A stretch of DNA of 64,000 nucleotides from the NCBI GenBank assembly GCA_963715025.1, contig CAVQQQ010000009.1, forward strand, positions 1,116,001 to 1,180,000, written 5' to 3'. This DNA is from DASSJT01 sp963715025. Its GTDB lineage: Bacteria > Actinomycetota > Actinomycetes > Actinomycetales > Dermatophilaceae. The position numbers were made by a program, and so were the translations under genes. The notes below the pieces were generated by a model. The model made no database searches, was not told the DNA's origin, and saw only the letters and a list, made by a program, of their open reading frames with translations. Each line of letters opens with the position of its first letter. Position 1 is the stretch's first letter. Of the stretch, positions 18,161 through 27,303 are shown piece after piece.

Positions 18161-19192
18161 CTAGCTGGTGGGGGCCGGCGCAGTTGTGGTGGCCAGAGGG
18201 ACATCGTCCCCGCCCGAGTCCGGGCTCTGGGCATGTGAGCCGGCATCGGTGGGGCGACCGTTCGGTGAGGTCGATGGCCATGGCGTTCGCGGGTAGGCCA
18301 GCCCTCGGGCCGCCTCGCGCAGGGCGCGCTGGAAGGTCACGACCAGGGGTGACAGTCGGGTGTATGCCGGTGTGGCGGCGTAGATGGTCCGGGACGGCGT
18401 GTCATCCGGATGCAGCGGCACCAGCCGGATACCTGGTGGAACCGCCTCGACCGCGATCGACGGCACCAGGGTGATACCGAGCCCCGAGGCCACGAAGCCC
18501 AGCTTGGCGAGCCACTCGCCGACGACGATGTCGATGCGGGGCACGAAGCCGGTGGCGAGACTGGCACTGATCAGCATCTCCTCAGGTCGGCTCCCTCCGG
18601 CGATCCAGGTCTCGTTCGCCAGGTCGCCCAGACGCACTCGCCGCCGGACCGCGAGCGCGTGGCCGGCCGGCAGCGCCACGAGCATGCGGTCGACCAGGAG
18701 CCGGTGAAGGGTGACGTCCTCGGGACTCTCGTCCTCGGCGACGCTGATGACGGCGAGGTCGAGCTCGCCGGAGCGCAGTGCCCCGAGGTGCTGACGGGTA
18801 GGCCCCTCCCGATGAGAGATGGAGGCGCCGGGGTTGGCCTGCTGAAAAGCCGCCAGCGCACGAGGGACCAGAACCGCGTTCGCGGAGGAGAAGGCACCGA
18901 GGCGCAGGCGGCCGCTGGTGCGGTCGCGCAGGCCCGCGAGCTCGCGCTGGGCCGTGTCGAGGCGCTCGAGCGCACCCTCTGCGTGGTCGAGCAGCAGCTC
19001 GCCCTCCTCGGTCAGCTGCACCCCGTGCAGGAGGCGCACGACCAGACGAGAGCCGACGGCGGACTCCAGAGAAGAGAGCTGGCTGGCGACGGACGTGTGC
19101 GTTGCGCCGAGCGCGTCGGCGGCCGCACCGATCGAACCGCTGCGGGCCACTTGGACGAACACGCTGAGCCACCTGAGGTCCACCTGCGCCAT
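18161..19192 (-). CDS. LysR-type transcriptional regulator
   Basis: 343 aa. The N-terminal winged helix-turn-helix (residues 5-62: LRWLSVFVQVARSGSIGAAA) is followed by a LysR substrate-binding domain (about 90-300, with GRLRLGAFSSANAVLVPRAL and GLGITLVPSIAVEAV). The last 40 residues are a low-complexity extension. The effector and target are not evident: LysR genes usually act on a divergent neighbour, but the next gene upstream, a membrane protein, is on the same strand. Confidence 0.88.
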   Translation of the reverse strand: MAQVDLRWLSVFVQVARSGSIGAAADALGATHTSVASQLSSLESAVGSRLVVRLLHGVQLTEEGELLLDHAEGALERLDTAQRELAGLRDRTSGRLRLGAFSSANAVLVPRALAAFQQANPGASISHREGPTRQHLGALRSGELDLAVISVAEDESPEDVTLHRLLVDRMLVALPAGHALAVRRRVRLGDLANETWIAGGSRPEEMLISASLATGFVPRIDIVVGEWLAKLGFVASGLGITLVPSIAVEAVPPGIRLVPLHPDDTPSRTIYAATPAYTRLSPLVVTFQRALREAARGLAYPRTPWPSTSPNGRPTDAGSHAQSPDSGGDDVPLATTTAPAPTS

Positions 19193-19264
19193 GCTAGGCC
19201 CCGGATCAGCGGCGATCCGGGAAGGTCCGGACCAATCGCCTTGTCCCCCAACGAAATGGGCGAT

Positions 19265-19978
19265 TCACCCCGAATTGGGCGTCCTCAGGTTGACACCAGC
19301 GCGGCCTTTGTCAGCCGTCGGGTTCGCAAGCTGAGCGTACTGCGCGTGGCGGCGGACCAGCCGCAGCATCGCGACGCCAGTGAGTGCCGCGACGACGGCT
19401 GCCATGACCAGGCCCGCGACGATGCCGATGAGCACCGTGAGCCAGGTCGCCTGACCCTCGTGCCAGAGCGGTGTGGCGATGCCTAGGAAAACGCCGAGGC
19501 CAACGAGCCAGGCGCCCGCTGTGGTGAGGATCCAGGAGGCTGTGTGGACGAGGGATTCGCGGAGCACGAGCCACTGAGCGGTGCCGATGGAGGCGAGCAA
19601 GGCGCCCCCGAGGCTGGCCCCGACGACCACCTGGACCACCACCGGCCACCCGCCCGGCTGGTCGCCCACCAGCGTGGGGGACATGGCGATCGCGTAGGCG
19701 CATCCGGCCCCCACACTGGTGTACATGGTGAAGCGGCGCACGTCGAGGCGCCTGAGGGTCCGGGAGAGTGCGTGCGCCTGGACCCACCCAAGGGCCGCGC
19801 CCTCGACCAGTCCCGCGAGGATGAGTGCGGCATAAGCCACGCCCGCGGGCGCATCACGCGTGAATACACCCGTCACGGCAGGGACGGTGAATCCGGCGGC
19901 CTCGCCGGCCGTCACCCAGAAGAACCACGAGCGCCACAGGCTGAGCGGGTGTGGGACCGAGAGGTGGGAGGTATCCAT
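19265..19978 (-). CDS. Polytopic membrane protein, function unknown
   Basis: 237 aa with five or six hydrophobic helices spread from residue 15 to 215 and a short polar tail. I do not recognise a family; there are no transport or catalytic motifs. It is divergent from the trypco2 gene (74-base gap) and 72 bases upstream of the LysR gene on the same strand, so it may share transcription with LysR. Confidence 0.6.
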   Translation of the reverse strand: MDTSHLSVPHPLSLWRSWFFWVTAGEAAGFTVPAVTGVFTRDAPAGVAYAALILAGLVEGAALGWVQAHALSRTLRRLDVRRFTMYTSVGAGCAYAIAMSPTLVGDQPGGWPVVVQVVVGASLGGALLASIGTAQWLVLRESLVHTASWILTTAGAWLVGLGVFLGIATPLWHEGQATWLTVLIGIVAGLVMAAVVAALTGVAMLRLVRRHAQYAQLANPTADKGRAGVNLRTPNSG

Positions 19979-20052
19979 GCGGCCAGAGTGCGCCGTGCGG
20001 GGGTCGGCTGATCAGGGGCAAACGTCCGCTCTCTGGTGGAACACTGGAGGAC

Positions 20053-20364
20053 ATGGCAGACGGGGATCGGGTGCCACTCGCGGACGCCATCGACGAGTTG
20101 CGCCGCGAGTTGTCGAGCGCCTTGGAGCGGGGTCGGGGGGAGGCCGTGCAGTTCGAGCTCGGCCCAGTGACGATGGAGTTCGAAGTGGGGATCACGAAGA
20201 CGGTCGAGGGCAAGGCGGGGGCTCAGTTCTGGGTGGTGTCGCTGGGCGGCTCGGGCAGCCGCGAGGCGTCGAGCACGCACCGCATCACAATGGAGCTCAA
20301 CCCCGTCATCGACGGCCGGGCCAGACCTCGCATCTCGGACCGGCTCGAGCGGGACAGCGGGTGA
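20053..20364 (+). CDS. Trypsin-co-occurring domain 2 (trypco2) protein
   Basis: 103 aa from ATG 20053. The sequence reads as a single trypco2 domain: VPLADAIDELRRELSSAL, then VQFELGPVTMEFEV and QFWVVSLGGSGS, ending in a basic tail. Domains of this type occur next to trypsin-like peptidases in predicted conflict or signalling systems of multicellular-type bacteria. It lies 7 bases before the trypsin/NTPase/TPR gene, so the two products are almost certainly made together and probably interact. The spacing from the GGAGG at 20046-20050 to ATG is short (2 bases), so GTG 20071 is a possible start. Confidence 0.75.
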   Translation: MADGDRVPLADAIDELRRELSSALERGRGEAVQFELGPVTMEFEVGITKTVEGKAGAQFWVVSLGGSGSREASSTHRITMELNPVIDGRARPRISDRLERDSG

Positions 20365-20371
20365 CCGCGTC

Positions 20372-23300
20372 ATGGCCGCCGACGCGTCCCGCCTCGTCGA
20401 CGTCCGCGCGACGCTGCCACCCGATGAGCAGGGCCGCGTGTTCGACGAGTACGGCAGTGGCCTGCTGGTCACGGACGACCTCGTCCTGACCGCGGCCCAC
20501 GTCGTCTTTGACGACGACGACCGGCCCCTGCCGGTGGCGCTCCGGTTCCCCGCATCCGAGACCACGGCCACGGGCACGGTCGTCTGGCCCGGGCACCGCG
20601 GGGATACCGACGCCGCCCTGGTGCGGATCACCGGCGCAACGCCGCCGCCATCGGTCGGTCGGGCACCCCGCTGGGGACGGTTCACCGGGCGGGAGGCGAG
20701 GCAGTCGATCGACGCCACCGGGTTCCCCCGGGTCATGCTCGAGGACGGGCGCCGGGTCAGCTACCAGCTCAGCGGGCACATCAACCCCCAGGGCGCGCTC
20801 AGGGAGGGCCGCTACCTCCTGTCGGTTGCGGACCCGCCCGCCGACCCAGGCGTGGGCAAGACCTCGCCCTGGGCCGGTATGTCGGGGGCGAGCGCGATGT
20901 GCGGCGGGGCGGTCGTGGGGGTCATCGTGATCGACACGCCCGGGTGGGACCGAGACCTGCTCACCGTGGTGCCCGCCGCCGAGATCGCAGCCGATCCACA
21001 GGCGCGCGCGCTGCTCGGCGTGTCCGGTCCACCGGTCTCGGTCGAGCTCGACCCGCTGCTGGCGCGCCCGGCGGTCAGCCACGGCCGCCTCTCGCCAGCC
21101 CAGCTCCTGCGGGCCGACGAGGAGGTCATCCCGTTCCTCGGCCGCGAGCACGAGCTCAACGACCTGATCGCGTGGTGCGCATCGCCGGACGAGTTCGGCG
21201 CACGTCTCATCGCGGGGCCCGGGGGGCGCGGTAAGACCAGGCTCGCCCAGGCCCTGGTCGACCAGATCGAGCGGGTCGACGGGCAGTGGATCAGCGGGCT
21301 CCTGTCCTCGAGCATCTCCTTCAGCAGCGACTTGGGCGCAGTGATGTCGACTGCTCGCGAGCACCCCGTCCTGCTGGTGGCCGACTATGCCGAGAGCCGC
21401 GGCGGCCAGCTCGATCGCCTGCTGTGGGACTACGAGGCCGCCGACAACCCGCCTCGACTCCGCCTCCTGCTGCTGGCCCGCGACCGCGGCGAGTGGTGGG
21501 ACCGGCTGTCCGATCGACATCCCATGCTCTTGGGCGACGCTGCCTTCCTCTCGCTCACCCCGCTCCACCCACTGCTGGACCGCGACGCCGCATTCACAGC
21601 GTGTGTCGAGCAGTTCGCCTCGCGCCTCGCCGGCATCCGCCCCGGCGTCGACTGGGCGGCCATCGGCGCGGCCATCGCTGGCTCCCACGATGCCCGGGAC
21701 CTCAGGGACGAGCGCTTCGGCGACCCGCTCGCGCTCCAGCTCGAGGCCCTCTTGGCCCTCCTGGAGTCAGCCAGCGCAACCGGACCGGGCGAGGCACCGG
21801 AGCTGCGGCTCATCGCCCACGAGCGGGAGTACTGGCGCAGCACGCTCGAGGCCGAGGGACTCGACCTGGCGCCGCGGCTGCGGGACCAGGCTGTCGCGGC
21901 GGCAACCCTCATCGCCGCTCGTGACCGGCCTGGCGCCCTCGCCCTGCTCCAGCGCGTGCCCGAGCTGACCAACCCCGGCCCGGTGGCCACCTGGCTCCGC
22001 TCCCTCTACCCGACGGAGGCGCAGTCGCGCTACTGGGGTCCGCTCCAGCCCGATCGCCTCGGAGAGCACCACATCGGGGCAGTGACCCGTGACGACCCGG
22101 CCCTGCTGAGACACCTGCTGGGCTCTGAAGACGTCAACGAGCTCCAGGAAGCCCTGGTCATCATCGGCCGCGCGATGGCACACCAGCCCCACTTGCAGCA
22201 GCAGGTCGGCGAACTGCTCAAGTCCGGACCCCCGCTGCTGGTCGAGGCGGCCAACCGCGCGGCCGACCGGGTTGCCAACCCGTTGCCTCTCCTGCGCGCC
22301 GTCCCTGGATCGGTCGGCCAGCGCTACACGCTCGACCCTGACGACTACGGCAGTGTGTCGAGCTGGAGCCACGGCACGAGTGTCCCCGAGAAGCTCTCCG
22401 AGATCGGGCGGGGCATCGGCGAGAACCCCTACACCTCCTCGCGCCCACTCGAGGTCGGCCCGGAGACCGCAAAGGCGACGGAACTGCGTGAGGCATGGCG
22501 CGACCTGCCGCCGTCGCCAGCGCCCGTCGCCCCGCCAAGCCAGCCTGCCTCTGTCGAAGCACCTGCCGGGCCGAGCGATCCGCCGCTCGTGAGGACTGAA
22601 CGACAGCCCAAGCGTCCGCTGTCTCGGCGAGCGGGGGGCCTTGGGTGGCTGACAGCACTCCTGTTCACGGGAGTGATCTTGAGCGGGGGAATCCTCGTCG
22701 CGCACCAAATTCAGGCCACACCGGCCGTCAACGGCGAGGCATCCTCGGCCCCACCCCTGCTCGTGGGGGTCTTGGGGCTGTTGGTGCTGGCCATCGTCGC
22801 GGCAGTCGTGTTCCTGACCAACCGGCTGCGAGGGGGCAGGCCTCGCCCCTCATCGCCGGCCACTGGAGGTGCTGGAACCGTGCCTCCGGCTCCCGGCGTA
22901 CCACCAGGCCAGCCGGCGCCCGTCGGTCCGCCAGTATCCCCGGGCATCCCGCCCCCGACCGGCCTCCCGAGCGGCGATCCGGTCGAGCGCGGTCGCGAGC
23001 ACGAGCGGCTGGCGACCGAAGCGTACGAGCGAGGGAACCTCGTCTTGGCCTCGCACGAGTTCGCCACCGCTGTCGCGATCTTCCGCGACCCGGCGGTCGC
23101 GCACGAGCACCTCACCCGGTGCCTGCTGGGCCACGCCGCGGTCCTCAACGACCGGCGGGTGTTCGCCCAGGCGTCGGCGGCTATCGATGAGGCGGTCTCC
23201 ATCCTGAGCTCCGAGGTCGCCCACGGCGCCATTCCGGCGGACGTCCTGGGCCGGGCCCGCGACCTCCAGGGCGGCATCCTCGCCGAGATGGGCGAGCTCG

Positions 23301-24058
23301 AGCGCGCCCTCAGCTGCGGCTACGACGCCGTGCGGATCCTTCGCGAGGCCGACTCTGGCCCGACCGCGTCGTGGGAGTCGCGGCGCGACTACGGCAAGGC
23401 GGTCAGCAACTTGGCCGGGCTCATGCAGCGCACCGGACGCATCCGCGAGGCCCTGAGCCTCTCCGCAGAGGCTGTGACGATCTTCGAGGGCCTGCAGCAG
23501 GAGGGTCTCCTCGGCCCTGGCGACGCCACCTACGGGCGGGTCATCCTCGGCCACGCCCGGATCATGTCCACCGCCGCGGGGCCGCAGGGCGGACTCGAGC
23601 AGGTGGACCGCGCGATCGCCGAGTTCGAGCGGATCGGACGAGCGGACGCGGACAGCATGCGGGCCATGGCGCCCGAGCTGGCGTCAGCCCACAGCCTGCG
23701 CAGCATCCTGCACGCCCAGCTGGGCGACCGGGCGGCCGCCATCGCCAGTGGGATCGAGGCGGTGAAGTCCTACGAGGAGCTGGCCGACCTCGTGCCGGGG
23801 TTCCTGCCCGACCTTGCCACGTCTCTCGTCAACCTGGCCAACCTACGGCTCGAGGCCGGACAGGCTGCGAGCGCACTGGAGGGCGCGCAGCGCGCCGTCG
23901 AGCTCCTGCATTCTGTGCTCAAAGCCGCCAGCCAGACGGGCACGACCCCCTCGGCATCGATCACCCGGTTCCTGTCCACCGCCGAAGCCACACTGGCGCG
24001 TGCGCGCAGCGCGGTCTGGAGTCAGGAGGGCGGAACGCCTGCGGTGCTCGGCCAGTAG
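20372..24058 (+). CDS. Trypsin-like protease / P-loop NTPase / TPR multidomain protein
   Basis: 1228 aa. Residues 25-190 are a trypsin-like protease with an apparent complete triad: His43 (TAAHVV), Asp80 (DTDAALV) and Ser171 (GMSGAS). An NTPase follows with Walker A GPGGRGKT (Lys288) and a Walker B-like LLVADYAE (Asp338), then a helical region to about 740. Two membrane helices (about 757-778 and 796-818) and a Pro/Gly-rich linker precede TPR-like helical repeats (about 870-1210). The order fits a sensor (TPR), an NTP switch and a protease effector. Paired with trypco2. Which side of the membrane each part faces is unclear; two helices would place protease, NTPase and TPR on the same side. 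Confidence 0.8.
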   Translation: MAADASRLVDVRATLPPDEQGRVFDEYGSGLLVTDDLVLTAAHVVFDDDDRPLPVALRFPASETTATGTVVWPGHRGDTDAALVRITGATPPPSVGRAPRWGRFTGREARQSIDATGFPRVMLEDGRRVSYQLSGHINPQGALREGRYLLSVADPPADPGVGKTSPWAGMSGASAMCGGAVVGVIVIDTPGWDRDLLTVVPAAEIAADPQARALLGVSGPPVSVELDPLLARPAVSHGRLSPAQLLRADEEVIPFLGREHELNDLIAWCASPDEFGARLIAGPGGRGKTRLAQALVDQIERVDGQWISGLLSSSISFSSDLGAVMSTAREHPVLLVADYAESRGGQLDRLLWDYEAADNPPRLRLLLLARDRGEWWDRLSDRHPMLLGDAAFLSLTPLHPLLDRDAAFTACVEQFASRLAGIRPGVDWAAIGAAIAGSHDARDLRDERFGDPLALQLEALLALLESASATGPGEAPELRLIAHEREYWRSTLEAEGLDLAPRLRDQAVAAATLIAARDRPGALALLQRVPELTNPGPVATWLRSLYPTEAQSRYWGPLQPDRLGEHHIGAVTRDDPALLRHLLGSEDVNELQEALVIIGRAMAHQPHLQQQVGELLKSGPPLLVEAANRAADRVANPLPLLRAVPGSVGQRYTLDPDDYGSVSSWSHGTSVPEKLSEIGRGIGENPYTSSRPLEVGPETAKATELREAWRDLPPSPAPVAPPSQPASVEAPAGPSDPPLVRTERQPKRPLSRRAGGLGWLTALLFTGVILSGGILVAHQIQATPAVNGEASSAPPLLVGVLGLLVLAIVAAVVFLTNRLRGGRPRPSSPATGGAGTVPPAPGVPPGQPAPVGPPVSPGIPPPTGLPSGDPVERGREHERLATEAYERGNLVLASHEFATAVAIFRDPAVAHEHLTRCLLGHAAVLNDRRVFAQASAAIDEAVSILSSEVAHGAIPADVLGRARDLQGGILAEMGELERALSCGYDAVRILREADSGPTASWESRRDYGKAVSNLAGLMQRTGRIREALSLSAEAVTIFEGLQQEGLLGPGDATYGRVILGHARIMSTAAGPQGGLEQVDRAIAEFERIGRADADSMRAMAPELASAHSLRSILHAQLGDRAAAIASGIEAVKSYEELADLVPGFLPDLATSLVNLANLRLEAGQAASALEGAQRAVELLHSVLKAASQTGTTPSASITRFLSTAEATLARARSAVWSQEGGTPAVLGQ

Positions 24059-24084
24059 GGCCCGGTCCGGCATACGGGCTGGCG

Positions 24085-24363
24085 TCACTGGTCCTCGGTG
24101 ACCTGGGCAGTCGGGCGCGCCACTGCCCGGGGCTCGGGCCGCAAAGTCCCCCTGAGCTTGCGCCTGGCGGCGGTGCGGGGTGAACTCGCCCTGACGGCGC
24201 GCAGGCTCGACCTGCGGACGTGGTCGCCGGCGATCCAGCTCACGGCCATGCCCACGCCGTAGACGGCGCCGGCCTGCAGCGGCAGCACGTAGAGGGTGAA
24301 GAGCGCGAGCACTCCGATGACACCCGCCATCACGACGGATCCGAGCAGCACACGAATGCGCAC
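24085..24363 (-). CDS. Small two-helix membrane protein
   Basis: 92 aa from GTG 24363, with GGAG about 7 bases upstream; the frame continues to 24453 without a better site. Two hydrophobic segments (about residues 4-27 and 29-45) are followed by a strongly basic tail of about 45 residues. No family recognised. It converges with the protease/NTPase gene (26-base gap). Confidence 0.5.
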   Translation of the reverse strand: MRIRVLLGSVVMAGVIGVLALFTLYVLPLQAGAVYGVGMAVSWIAGDHVRRSSLRAVRASSPRTAARRKLRGTLRPEPRAVARPTAQVTEDQ

Positions 24364-24493
24364 GATGGTCTCCTGGTCGGCAGTTCTTTGTCGCTCTGCC
24401 CGGGGGCCATGGGCGTGGCGTTCTGTGTGGTTACCCGGAGGAGGTTCGGCCAAACTCTTTCATCAGGCGATGAATAAGCGCAGGATGGGAGGC

Positions 24494-24955
24494 ATGGCAC
24501 CTCCATCACCCAAGATCCCTCGTGCGTCTATGGCCCCGGGCGGCGGCCGTGATGCGTCCGCCGCCACCGCGCTCCGGCCGCACCGAAAGCCGCCCGCCAC
24601 GATGGTCAGGATCAGCGGCCCGGTCGCGGGCCTCCTCGCGGGACGGCGGTGGTTCCCGCTCTGGGCGGTGCTGTTCCACCGTGGGCGCAAGAGCGGGAAG
24701 GAGTATGCCGTTCCTGTAGCACCGCTGGTCGGCTCCGACGCGTTCGTGATCGGTCTGCCCTGGGGCGCCAGGACGAACTGGGTGCAGAACGTCGTCGCGG
24801 CGAACGGCTGCACGATCCGCTGGAAGGGCAGGGAATACCGCCTGACCGACCCGGAGCTGGTCGGGGTGGAGGCGGCACTGCGGGCGGCTGGGCCGTTCCA
24901 GCGGTTCGTCCTGAAGCGGACCCGGATCCCCGCCTTTCTCCAGCTCCGCCGCTGA
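24494..24955 (+). CDS. Deazaflavin (F420)-dependent nitroreductase family protein
   Basis: About 153 aa from ATG 24494, although the N-terminal 35 residues are unlike the family and ATG 24602 (MVRISGPVAG) is possible. The core has the Ddn-family motif HRGRKSGKEYAVPVAPL, then VIGLPWGARTNWVQNVVAANG and WKGREYRLTDPE. Members bind F420H2 or flavin and reduce nitro or quinone substrates. Solitary gene, upstream of a small membrane protein on the same strand. Confidence 0.75.
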   Translation: MAPPSPKIPRASMAPGGGRDASAATALRPHRKPPATMVRISGPVAGLLAGRRWFPLWAVLFHRGRKSGKEYAVPVAPLVGSDAFVIGLPWGARTNWVQNVVAANGCTIRWKGREYRLTDPELVGVEAALRAAGPFQRFVLKRTRIPAFLQLRR

Positions 24956-25056
24956 CCCCTCGGGGCAGGAAGTTCCCAGCCAGCGCCCGTGACCTTGTTC
25001 CCTTGGCCCGTGGCTGTCCTCGGCACACGCTGGGAATGCCCCTGAGGAGGTGTGTG

Positions 25057-25428
25057 ATGAACGTCCAGACATCGACTGGCATCGCCCCGGTACAGCAGGG
25101 CAGGGCCCGGACCCAGGCGAAAGCCGCCCTCGCGATGCTGGCGGTCTTCGCCGTGTGGACCGCCCTGTTCATCGGATTCAGCGGTGCCGTCGGAGACTGG
25201 CTGGGACTCGAAACCAGGAACGGAGAGGTCGTCTACATCGAGGCCTGGCTGCCGTGGATCGGTGTCCTTCTCGCCTGGGTCTGGCCGCTGCTGGTCGGCA
25301 TCGGCCTGGCCTGGCGCGCGCATCACCGGGGCGCCGGCCGGCTGGCCACTGTGGCCGGTCTGCTCAACGCAGCAGTCCTCGCCGTGGTGACGGTGCCCGC
25401 CCTCGTTGACCGCTTCACAACGCTCTGA
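25057..25428 (+). CDS. Small membrane protein, three helices
   Basis: 123 aa from ATG 25057 with a strong GAGGAGG 6 bases upstream. Three hydrophobic segments (about residues 24-45, 61-82 and 92-112). Contains the run VYIEAWLPWIGVLLAWVWP. No family recognised. About 100 bases downstream of the nitroreductase gene. Confidence 0.55.
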   Translation: MNVQTSTGIAPVQQGRARTQAKAALAMLAVFAVWTALFIGFSGAVGDWLGLETRNGEVVYIEAWLPWIGVLLAWVWPLLVGIGLAWRAHHRGAGRLATVAGLLNAAVLAVVTVPALVDRFTTL

Positions 25429-25494
25429 CCGAGCGTCTGCGGCCCCAGCAGTTGCCAGGTCAGCGGGCCGGCGGTGGCGTCAAGCGCAACTACC

Positions 25495-25588
25495 GGGTAT
25501 GCCGGCCGAGCACCGAAGCAGGTCCACGTCGCCTAAACCGCCGCCGGTTAGGGGACCTCGGTCCCTGTGCCGGCCGCCCGGCATACCC
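25495..25588. other. Long-range inverted repeat upstream of a secreted-protein gene
   Basis: Arms 25495-25505 and 25578-25588 are an 11-bp perfect inverted repeat around the recurrent GTATGCC/GGCATAC heptamer. Smaller hairpins lie between them (about 25532-25552 and 25551-25565). It could end the upstream transcript or form a leader for the gene at 25632; the sequence alone does not decide. Confidence 0.4.
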
Positions 25589-25631
25589 CTGTAGTTGTGA
25601 AAGCAGGGTCCCCTCGGCAGGAGGTCATACT

Positions 25632-26336
25632 ATGCACACTCGCCTCGCCTTGGCCGTGTCAGCGGCACTGGCCTGCTTCGTCGCACCCCTGGCGATCGCA
25701 GCGCCGGCCTCGGCCGGGCCGGTGTTCCACCTGGTGTTCAACGGCCGGGTCGCGATCGGGTCGTGGACGACCTGTCCGCAGCCCAAACTGGGCGACCGCT
25801 GCCTCGACACCGTGGTCATCGCCTCGGACGCCAAGACGTACGAGAACAGCGACCAGCCGACCGGCGGGCACTTCCTGCACAGCAAGGGCGACCGGGTGAT
25901 CCTGCGGCACTTCTGGTACACGATGACCGAGTTCGAAGGGGAGCTGTTCCCGGAGACGACCAAGGAGAGCTTCGGCGGCACGGACGTCGGGGTGAGCGTG
26001 AGCATTGCGAACCGGCTGACGAGTGCGAGCGCGGTCGCGCCCAGCATCCCCATGCGGACGTTCGACTACGCGACGGGCGAGGAGAGCGAAGAGACCGGCT
26101 CGGTGAGCGTGACCTGGCAGCCGGCAGGGCCGCTGGAGCCGATCCGCGAGGGCGGCCGCACGAGCACGCGGGACTACCTGATGAAGTCCTCTACGAAGGG
26201 GTGGTCCCGGACGGCGACCGCTTCGGGAACTGACGGTGGCGCACCAATCGCGGGGGCGGTGTTCACCGATGAGACGGTGATGTACTCCGTGAGGCAGGCC
26301 GAGCTGAGCGTCTACAAGGGCCGCCCGACCGGCTGA
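25632..26336 (+). CDS. Secreted protein of unknown function
   Basis: 234 aa from ATG 25632 with AGGAGG 7-12 bases upstream. A clear signal peptide (MHTRLALAVSAALACFVAPL) with likely cleavage after APASA, then a mature domain rich in beta-forming segments (VFHLVFNGRVAIGSWTTC) with two early cysteines that could pair. No membrane anchor or sorting signal. I do not recognise the domain. Convergent with the CPBP gene. Confidence 0.6.
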   Translation: MHTRLALAVSAALACFVAPLAIAAPASAGPVFHLVFNGRVAIGSWTTCPQPKLGDRCLDTVVIASDAKTYENSDQPTGGHFLHSKGDRVILRHFWYTMTEFEGELFPETTKESFGGTDVGVSVSIANRLTSASAVAPSIPMRTFDYATGEESEETGSVSVTWQPAGPLEPIREGGRTSTRDYLMKSSTKGWSRTATASGTDGGAPIAGAVFTDETVMYSVRQAELSVYKGRPTG

Positions 26337-26361
26337 GCGTTGCTGTCCCCGGCTGGGCGGG

Positions 26362-27171
26362 TCAGCGGGCCTCGCTGAGCTTGAAGCGAGCCAGCGTCCT
26401 GGGGCCCCACAGCAGGGCGACGATCACGGCTGTGGCGGCAGTGATCACGCCGGTGAAGGCGGGGTCGTAGTGCGAGCCGTCGTTGGGGAACAGTGATGCG
26501 CTCACATTGTCCGTGTCGTGCACCAGAATCGCCGCAAGGACACTCTTGCCGGTGTTGTTGTACAGCCAGACGATGAGGACCCGCAGCCCAACGTCGTAGA
26601 CCCCGCGCTGCCAGACGATCCAGGCTGCATCGCGGTGGGCTTGGATGTCCGGCACCACGTGAAACAGGCCCCAGACCGGGCCCAGGATGACTGCGGCGGT
26701 CAGGGCGGTCCGGCGGCGCTGCATCGGGTCCACGGCATACCCACTCCAACCGCCCTCCTCGCCCGCGGCGGCGATGAAGAACACCACGAGCAGGATCGGC
26801 AGCGACACGAGCGAGATCTTCGGTTCGGGCAGGGGCCGGCCGAGGACCCGCATGGCGAAGTACGAGAGAAGGTAGATCCCAGGCATCACGAGGAGCGCCG
26901 GCACGAACCACGCCTTGATCCCGGCGGGGTCTACCAGCCGCCTCAGCAGGGTCGCGACCCCGCGCCTTCCCCGCTCGCGATGCACGAGGATCAGCGCTGC
27001 TATCAGCGGGCAGACGAACTGCAGGGCGCTCACGGGCAGGCTCATTGCGAGCGGGAGCCCGCCGGCGACAAGGGCGCCGAGCACCCAGAACGGAATGGCC
27101 AGCACGAATACCAGCACGAAGAAACGCAACGGCGATCTCTCGGCTGTGCCCCCGGCGGTCACGTTCGGCAA
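26362..27171 (-). CDS. CPBP-family intramembrane metalloprotease
   Basis: 269 aa, eight hydrophobic segments. The Abi/CPBP catalytic motifs are present: EEGGWSGY (about residues 137-144), a conserved His in GLFHVVPD and a later HDTDN. The usual Arg of EExxxR is Ser here, and the rest is intact. Family members cleave prenylated or signal-type peptides or process bacteriocins and anti-sigma factors; the substrate is unknown. Confidence 0.82.
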   Translation of the reverse strand: MPNVTAGGTAERSPLRFFVLVFVLAIPFWVLGALVAGGLPLAMSLPVSALQFVCPLIAALILVHRERGRRGVATLLRRLVDPAGIKAWFVPALLVMPGIYLLSYFAMRVLGRPLPEPKISLVSLPILLVVFFIAAAGEEGGWSGYAVDPMQRRRTALTAAVILGPVWGLFHVVPDIQAHRDAAWIVWQRGVYDVGLRVLIVWLYNNTGKSVLAAILVHDTDNVSASLFPNDGSHYDPAFTGVITAATAVIVALLWGPRTLARFKLSEAR

Positions 27172-27303
27172 TCTACGCGGCAGCCGCCGGTCGACCGGGA
27201 GACAGCGCGGATATCTCCGGGGCCATCCGCGTCTCAGCCAGGCAGCAAGACCATGGCGGGTGCCCCCGTGTGGTCGCCGACGGCATGCCCGATTGACGTG
27301 CGC

